From Streptomyces sp. man185 (GTDB lineage Bacteria; Actinomycetota; Actinomycetes; Streptomycetales; Streptomycetaceae): DNA of 64,000 nt. Location of the stretch: assembly GCA_002551355.1 (NCBI GenBank), contig NTHE01000027.1:38123-102122 (forward strand), in the 5' to 3' direction. Below, piece by piece: positions 59,802-64,000 of the stretch. The translations under genes and the position numbers were made by a program. The stretch's first letter is position 1. Every line of letters starts with the position of its first letter. The notes under the pieces were generated by a model that did no database searches, was not told the DNA's origin, and saw only the letters and a program-made list of their open reading frames with translations.

Positions 59802-61192
59802 CCGACGAAGCCGGCCCCGGCCCCACTCCCCTCCTCGTCCTCGACGTCGTCGGCCTCACCCCTCAGCTCCTGGCCCACATGCCCAACCTCGCGGCGCTCG
59901 GGAAGCAGGGCGCGCAGGCCCCCCTCTCCACCGTGCTGCCGGCCGTCACCTGCGCCGCCCAGTCGACCTTCCTCACCGGCACGATGCCCGCCGAACACGG
60001 CATCGTCGCCAACGGCTGGTACTTCCGCGAGCTCGGCGACGTCCTGCTGTGGCGGCAGCACAACGGGCTCGTCGAGGGCGACAAACTGTGGGACGCGGCC
60101 CGCCGCGCCCACCCCGGCTACACCGTCGCCAACATCTGCTGGTGGTACGCGATGGGTGCCGACACCGACTGGACGGTCACCCCGCGCCCCGTCTACTACG
60201 CCGACGGCCGCAAGGAACCCGACTGCTACACCCGGCCCCCCGCCCTGCACGACGAACTGACCGACAGGCTCGGCACGTTCCCCCTTTTCCACTTCTGGGG
60301 CCCTGGTGCCGACCTGGTCTCCTCCCAGTGGATCATCGACGCCACCCGGCACATCATCGCCACCCGCACCCCCGACCTCGCCCTCTGCTACCTGCCCCAC
60401 CTCGACTACGACCTCCAGCGCTTCGGGCCCGGCGACCCCCGCTCCCACCGGGCCGCCGCCGACCTGGACCGGGCGATCGCCCCACTGCTGGCGGACGCCC
60501 GGGCCGAGGGCCGTACGGTCGTCGCCCTCTCCGAATACGGCATCACCCGCGTCGACCGCCCCGTCGACATCAACCGCGCACTGCGCCGGGCGGGCCTGCT
60601 GGAGGTCCACACCCAGGACGGCATGGAATACCTCGACCCGATGGCCTCCCGGGCCTTCGCCGTCGCCGACCACCAGCTCGCCCACATCTACGTACGCCGC
60701 CCCGAGGACCTGGAGGCGACCCGGGCCGCCCTCGCGGACCTGCCCGGCATCGACCAGCTCCTCGACGACGAGGGCAAGAAGGCCCAGCACCTGGACCACC
60801 CTCGCTCCGGCGAACTGGTCGCCGTCGCGGAGAAGGACGCCTGGTTCACGTACTACTACTGGCTCGACGACGCACGCGCCCCCGACTTCGCCCAGCTCGT
60901 CGAGATCCACCGCAAGCCCGGCTACGACCCCGTCGAGCTCTTCATGGACCCCCAGGATCCCTACGTCCGGGTCAAGGCCGTCTCGGCGGTCGCCCGCAAG
61001 AAGCTCGGCATGCGCTACCGCATGGCGGTCGTCCCCCTGGACCCCTCACCCATTCGCGGCAGCCACGGCCGCCTCCCCGAGAGCGACGACGAAGGTCCGC
61101 TCATCCTCTGCTCCACCCCCCACGCGTTCACCGACCGGGTCAGGGCCACCGAAGTGAAGTCCCTGCTCCTCAAGCTTGCCGGACTGCACTGA
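59798..61192 (+). CDS. Alkaline-phosphatase-superfamily phosphodiesterase/nucleotide pyrophosphatase (EboF-like)
   Basis: 464 residues. The superfamily residues are readable: LLVLDVVGLTP (first Asp), LPAVTCAAQSTFLTGTMPAEHG (Thr nucleophile in PAVTCAAQST), LPHLDYDLQRFG and SEYGITRVDRPV, with late metal ligands in DHQLAHIYV. Nucleotide pyrophosphatase/phosphodiesterase-type members hydrolyse phosphodiesters. No signal peptide, so it acts in the cytoplasm. It ends the tightly overlapping part of the ebo-like operon; the last step may be removal of a phosphate or nucleotide from the product. Confidence 0.89.
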   Translation: MTDEAGPGPTPLLVLDVVGLTPQLLAHMPNLAALGKQGAQAPLSTVLPAVTCAAQSTFLTGTMPAEHGIVANGWYFRELGDVLLWRQHNGLVEGDKLWDAARRAHPGYTVANICWWYAMGADTDWTVTPRPVYYADGRKEPDCYTRPPALHDELTDRLGTFPLFHFWGPGADLVSSQWIIDATRHIIATRTPDLALCYLPHLDYDLQRFGPGDPRSHRAAADLDRAIAPLLADARAEGRTVVALSEYGITRVDRPVDINRALRRAGLLEVHTQDGMEYLDPMASRAFAVADHQLAHIYVRRPEDLEATRAALADLPGIDQLLDDEGKKAQHLDHPRSGELVAVAEKDAWFTYYYWLDDARAPDFAQLVEIHRKPGYDPVELFMDPQDPYVRVKAVSAVARKKLGMRYRMAVVPLDPSPIRGSHGRLPESDDEGPLILCSTPHAFTDRVRATEVKSLLLKLAGLH

Positions 61193-61256
61193 CATTCCCT
61201 GTCACGCACCCGGCACCGCACCGCTCACCCATGTCACCCAAGGGAGTCACGCGAAC

Positions 61257-62351
61257 ATGAGCCGCACCTCCAAGGACACCGAACTCGCCCGCAGACTGAG
61301 CCGCCGCAACATCCTGGGCGTCGCCGCCGGAGCCACCGCGGCCACGATCATCGGCACGGCGAGCGCCCAGGCAGCCGACCGGGGCCAGGGCCACGGGCAC
61401 GACAACGGCCACGGTCACGACCACGGACATGGGCACGGACACGGACACGGCAAGGGCAAGCCCGTCCTGCCCCCCGGCCGCCTCGGCATCCAGCTCTACA
61501 GCCTCCGCGACCAGATCTCCACGCTGGGCTTCGCGCCGGTCTTCGCCGAACTGGAGAAGTACGGCTACGACGAGATCGAACTCGCGGGCTACACCCAGGG
61601 TTCGGCCGGCCCCATCACCCTGGCCCAGCTCAAGCGGCTGGCCCGGGACCACGGCCTCAACCCGATCGGCAGCCACGTCGGCTACTACGACGACAACAAC
61701 CCCGGTGCCTACACCTTCGCCCAGAACCTGGAGAAGGTTCTCGACGACGCCCAGGCTCTCGGCCTCAAACACATCGGAACGGCCTCCGGCCCGTTCCGCT
61801 ACGGCTCCACGGTCGACGGCTGGAAGCGGGCGGCCGACGACTTCAACAAGTACGGCGCGGCCGCCCGTAAGCGGGGCATGAAGTTCTACCAGCACAACCA
61901 CGCCGAGGAGTTCTCCTTCGCGACCGACAAGCCGAACGTGCGCCTCTACGACGTCCTGCTCGCCGAGACCGACCCGGACCTGGTCTACCTGGAGCTGGAC
62001 ATCTACTGGGCCTACTGCGCCCAGTTCCGGTTCAGCAAGCGTGTCGACGGCACCCCGGCCCCGCTCGACCCGCTCAAGTACGTCCTGAAGCACCCGAACC
62101 GCTACCCGCTCTTCCACGTCAAGGACGGAGTCCGCGACGAGACGACCCGCGACGGCTACCGCATGTCGGACGTGGGCGACGGGGACATCGACTACAGGAC
62201 GTTCCTGTCCAAGGTCACCAAGCGCACGCACCACGGCCGGACCTACCACCACTGGCAGGCCGAGCACGACAACCCGGTCGAGTCGCTCGCCTTCGCCCGC
62301 AAGTCCAGCGAGCACCTGCACTCGCTGCGCGAGGGACGCTGCGGCGACTGA
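61257..62351 (+). CDS. Tat-exported sugar phosphate isomerase/epimerase family protein with His-Gly tract
   Basis: ATG 61257, AGGGAG ten bases upstream; 364 residues. A twin-arginine signal (SRRNIL, Arg16-Arg17, then a hydrophobic run, cut near SAQAA) shows export in folded form, fitting a metal enzyme. Residues 45-66 are a His-Gly tract with nine His. The TIM barrel follows (GIQLYSLRDQIS, HNHAEEFSF, LELDIYWAY, FHVKDGVRDE, WQAEHDNPVESL). Such secreted barrels occur with DUF1080 proteins and may cleave or isomerise keto-glycosides outside the membrane. 64 bases after the phosphodiesterase, so possibly in the same operon. Confidence 0.9.
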   Translation: MSRTSKDTELARRLSRRNILGVAAGATAATIIGTASAQAADRGQGHGHDNGHGHDHGHGHGHGHGKGKPVLPPGRLGIQLYSLRDQISTLGFAPVFAELEKYGYDEIELAGYTQGSAGPITLAQLKRLARDHGLNPIGSHVGYYDDNNPGAYTFAQNLEKVLDDAQALGLKHIGTASGPFRYGSTVDGWKRAADDFNKYGAAARKRGMKFYQHNHAEEFSFATDKPNVRLYDVLLAETDPDLVYLELDIYWAYCAQFRFSKRVDGTPAPLDPLKYVLKHPNRYPLFHVKDGVRDETTRDGYRMSDVGDGDIDYRTFLSKVTKRTHHGRTYHHWQAEHDNPVESLAFARKSSEHLHSLREGRCGD

Positions 62352-62386
62352 CGCGAGGGGCGTAAGCCGGCCGACAGCCCGACGCA

Positions 62387-62421
62387 GGCCCGGCCGCCGG
62401 AAGCACTCCGGCGGCCGGGCC
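62387..62421. terminator. Strong bidirectional hairpin terminator
   Basis: Perfect 15-bp GC-rich arms around AGCAC, 35 bases after the Tat isomerase and 24 bases beyond the convergent DUF2254 stop. It closes the 20-kb plus-strand block. Confidence 0.85.
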
Positions 62422-62445
62422 GCTCCGCTCGACACACCGCGTCCC

Positions 62446-63750
62446 CTACCCGATGCCCTGCCGGTCCGGAAGCAGGGCGAACTCCCGATCGGCGGCCACC
62501 GGTACGTTCCGCTCCACGGTCTGCACGAGCAGCTCACGATGTCTGAGCAGCGACTCCTTCCGCTCCTCGGGGGCGAGCAGCAGCAGATCGTCGAGCCCCG
62601 CCATGAGCCGGCGCGTCACCTGGGGGCTGCCGGCGACACACCAGCGGATCTCCTCGAAGGCGAGGTCGACGAGGCCGTCCCACCCCGGTACCTCCTGCAC
62701 CAGCCGCACCCGCCCGGCCCGGTCCCGGTGGTGGACGGTGCCGAGCGGCAGACCGGCCACGGCCGCGAGTAGCTGCACGATCCGGTCCAGGCACTGCACG
62801 GCGGTCGTCGGATCGTTCACGGACGTCGACAGGGCGCGCAGCGCGATGTCGACGAGCTGACGCAGCCCGAACGCCAGATCCTGGTGCAGGGTGCGCTCCA
62901 CCGAGACGGAGACCGTGTAACGCAGCCGGCGCCGGGGCGGCCCGGCCCCGCCGTGGACGGCGAGGACCGGCGTTCCCGGCACCACGAAGTCGCCGATCCG
63001 GGGGATGAGCCGCAGAACGACGTCCTCCCGCCGCGCGACCCGGACCAGACGCGCCGTATTGACGTCCCGCAGCACCCCGGCCCGCCCCTCGTGCATCACC
63101 CGCGCGGTCTCGGGCCCCGGCTCGTCCTCTCCCCGGGGCCCTCTCGGCATCCGGCCCAGCACCCGGAACGAGTCCCGCGCGATCTTGTCGACGACCGGCC
63201 CCACCTGCATCAGCCGCAACGTCGCGCTCACGTAGATCACGAACAGCAGCAGACTCAGCCCGAGCAGCACCAGGATGAGCAGACTCTGCACCAGCGGGAC
63301 CGAGACGACCAGGCGCGGGTCCGTCTCGCTCTCGTACGAGGAGAGCACGAGCAGCGAGAAGAGGAACGTCGCCAGGAACACCGTCAGCGTGAGCTTGCTG
63401 ATCCGGCTCCTGACGAAGATCCGCACCACCCGTGGCGTCAGCTGACCGCTGGCCATCTGTACCGCGACCAGCGAGATGCTGAACACGACACCGATGAAGG
63501 TCATCATCGCGGAGCTGATCGTGGTGACGATCGTCTTGGTGTCCTGGGAGAACGCGATGACCTGGCTGAGCTCGTCGTACGCCTCCTCCCGCCGGAGCAG
63601 CGAGACGATCGCGTCGTCCAGCTCGGTGGCGGCCAGCCACAGCGCGAACACGCAGACGAACCCCATGGTCGGGGCGAACCAGAACGTGTCGCGCAGATGC
63701 TCGCGCAGCGGGGACAGCGGACGGGGCCGGCGGTAGCCGCGATCACTCAT
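62446..63750 (-). CDS. DUF2254 family membrane protein
   Basis: 434 residues from ATG 63750. Four membrane helices: FWFAPTMGFVCVFALWLAAT, a segment in SSAMMTFIGVVFSISLVAVQ, LTLTVFLATFLFSLLVL and SLLILVLLGLSLLLFVIYVS. The conserved QMASGQLTPRVVR stretch and a large cytoplasmic domain (RALSTSVNDPTTAVQCLDRI) define DUF2254. Function unknown; it looks like a channel or mechanosensitive-type protein. Convergent with the isomerase gene. Confidence 0.9.
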   Translation of the reverse strand: MSDRGYRRPRPLSPLREHLRDTFWFAPTMGFVCVFALWLAATELDDAIVSLLRREEAYDELSQVIAFSQDTKTIVTTISSAMMTFIGVVFSISLVAVQMASGQLTPRVVRIFVRSRISKLTLTVFLATFLFSLLVLSSYESETDPRLVVSVPLVQSLLILVLLGLSLLLFVIYVSATLRLMQVGPVVDKIARDSFRVLGRMPRGPRGEDEPGPETARVMHEGRAGVLRDVNTARLVRVARREDVVLRLIPRIGDFVVPGTPVLAVHGGAGPPRRRLRYTVSVSVERTLHQDLAFGLRQLVDIALRALSTSVNDPTTAVQCLDRIVQLLAAVAGLPLGTVHHRDRAGRVRLVQEVPGWDGLVDLAFEEIRWCVAGSPQVTRRLMAGLDDLLLLAPEERKESLLRHRELLVQTVERNVPVAADREFALLPDRQGIG

Positions 63751-63839
63751 GGACGCGAAGGTAGTCCCGCGACCTCCGCAGACCGGGGAGGCCGAGGTCC
63801 CACCGGCACGCCGCACCGCACTGACCACCGGATATGCGG

Positions 63840-63869
63840 GTGAAGGGCACGCCGAACCCCTGGTATTGT
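63840..63869 (+). promoter_or_regulatory. Possible tRNA promoter
   Basis: A -10-like TATTGT (63864-63869) in an AT-rich patch 44 bases before the tRNA; the element 18 bases upstream (GTGAAG) is a weak -35. Confidence 0.35.
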
Positions 63870-63913
63870 TTTCCATGTCGCCGCGGGAACACACCGCGAA
63901 CGACAGACACCTT

Positions 63914-64000
63914 GTCCGGGTGGCGGAATGGCAGACGCGCTAGCTTGAGGTGCTAGTGCCCTTTATCGGGCGTGGGGGTTCAAGTCCCCCCTCGGACACC
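63914..64000 (+). tRNA. tRNA-Leu, anticodon GAG (3' CCA cut by window edge)
   Basis: The acceptor stem GTCCGGG pairs with CTCGGAC (one G-U). D-arm GCG/CGC, anticodon stem CTAGC/GCTAG with loop TTGAGGT gives anticodon GAG. The long variable arm GCCC-TTTAT-CGGGC marks a class II tRNA, and the T-arm is GGGGG-TTCAAGT-CCCCC. The discriminator A is base 63998, followed by CC at the window end, so the gene encodes its CCA. It reads CUC, the abundant Leu codon class in high-GC genomes. Confidence 0.96.

Noticed and set aside
1..64000. bldA-dependent genes (in-frame TTA codons)
   Set aside because: Every TTA noticed by eye was out of frame or intergenic; a computed scan would be needed to be certain.

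Overview
The window reads as a chromosomal segment of a Streptomyces-type actinomycete. G+C is very high, codon third positions are almost always G or C, genes are tightly packed with 4-base ATGA/GTGA overlaps, and ribosome sites are GGAGG-like. The gene families are those typical of the genus (ROK and LacI sugar regulators, DUF5107, DUF1996, fused SecDF, short MreB-like ATPase). I saw no in-frame TTA codon by eye, and no insertion sequence, prophage or CRISPR.

Layout. 1-4735: peptidase block (end of an M55 D-aminopeptidase, M20 dipeptidase, S9 prolyl-oligopeptidase-type enzyme, S66 LD-carboxypeptidase) closed by a hairpin. 4854-10249: secreted CocE/S15-type hydrolase behind two dyads, small LapA-like membrane protein, arginase-like protein with altered metal ligands, DUF5107 protein. 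10271-18707: VOC protein, methyltransferases, PAP2-lipid kinase fusion, an aminotransferase-fold protein without its PLP lysine, MBL hydrolase plus DedA, and a holin-domain/phosphatase fusion. 18783-21747: minus-strand operon DUF1996-DUF305-LacI with a clear promoter and LacI-type palindromes, divergent from an atypical NAD+-dependent DNA ligase (21805-23916). 24079-28162: mini-MreB, secreted Pro/His-rich protein and fused SecDF. 28234-41795: mostly single regulators and enzymes (XRE/MmyB, PhhB, two LysR, NmrA/AraC divergent pair, ricin-fold protein, AKR, long-chain acyl-CoA ligase, SBF transporter, HhH protein, FdhD, FabH-like KAS III).

41957-62351 is the most interesting part, about 20 kb on one strand. 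It starts with a ROK regulator, a ribose-type ABC importer (ATPase, permease, lipoprotein), a Gfo/Idh/MocA oxidoreductase and a TIM-barrel isomerase. Next is a 1239-residue secreted protein joining a PQQ-type sugar dehydrogenase, PKD, carbohydrate-binding, ThuA and DUF1080 domains. It then continues into seven overlapping genes that match the 'ebo' metabolite-traffic operon: EboA, TatD-like (EboB), UbiA-like (EboC), EboE, a phosphodiesterase (EboF-like), an extra TIM barrel, and an inositol-3-phosphate synthase-type cyclase where ebo operons usually have a dehydroquinate-synthase-like EboD. A Tat-exported TIM barrel with a His-Gly tract closes the block. One motif recurs before the ROK gene and before the secreted multidomain gene, suggesting one regulon. 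My working model is import and 3-keto-type oxidative handling of an unknown glycoside or cyclitol, coupled to synthesis or export of a prenylated cyclitol-like product.

62446-64000: DUF2254 membrane protein and a tRNA-Leu(GAG) running into the right edge.
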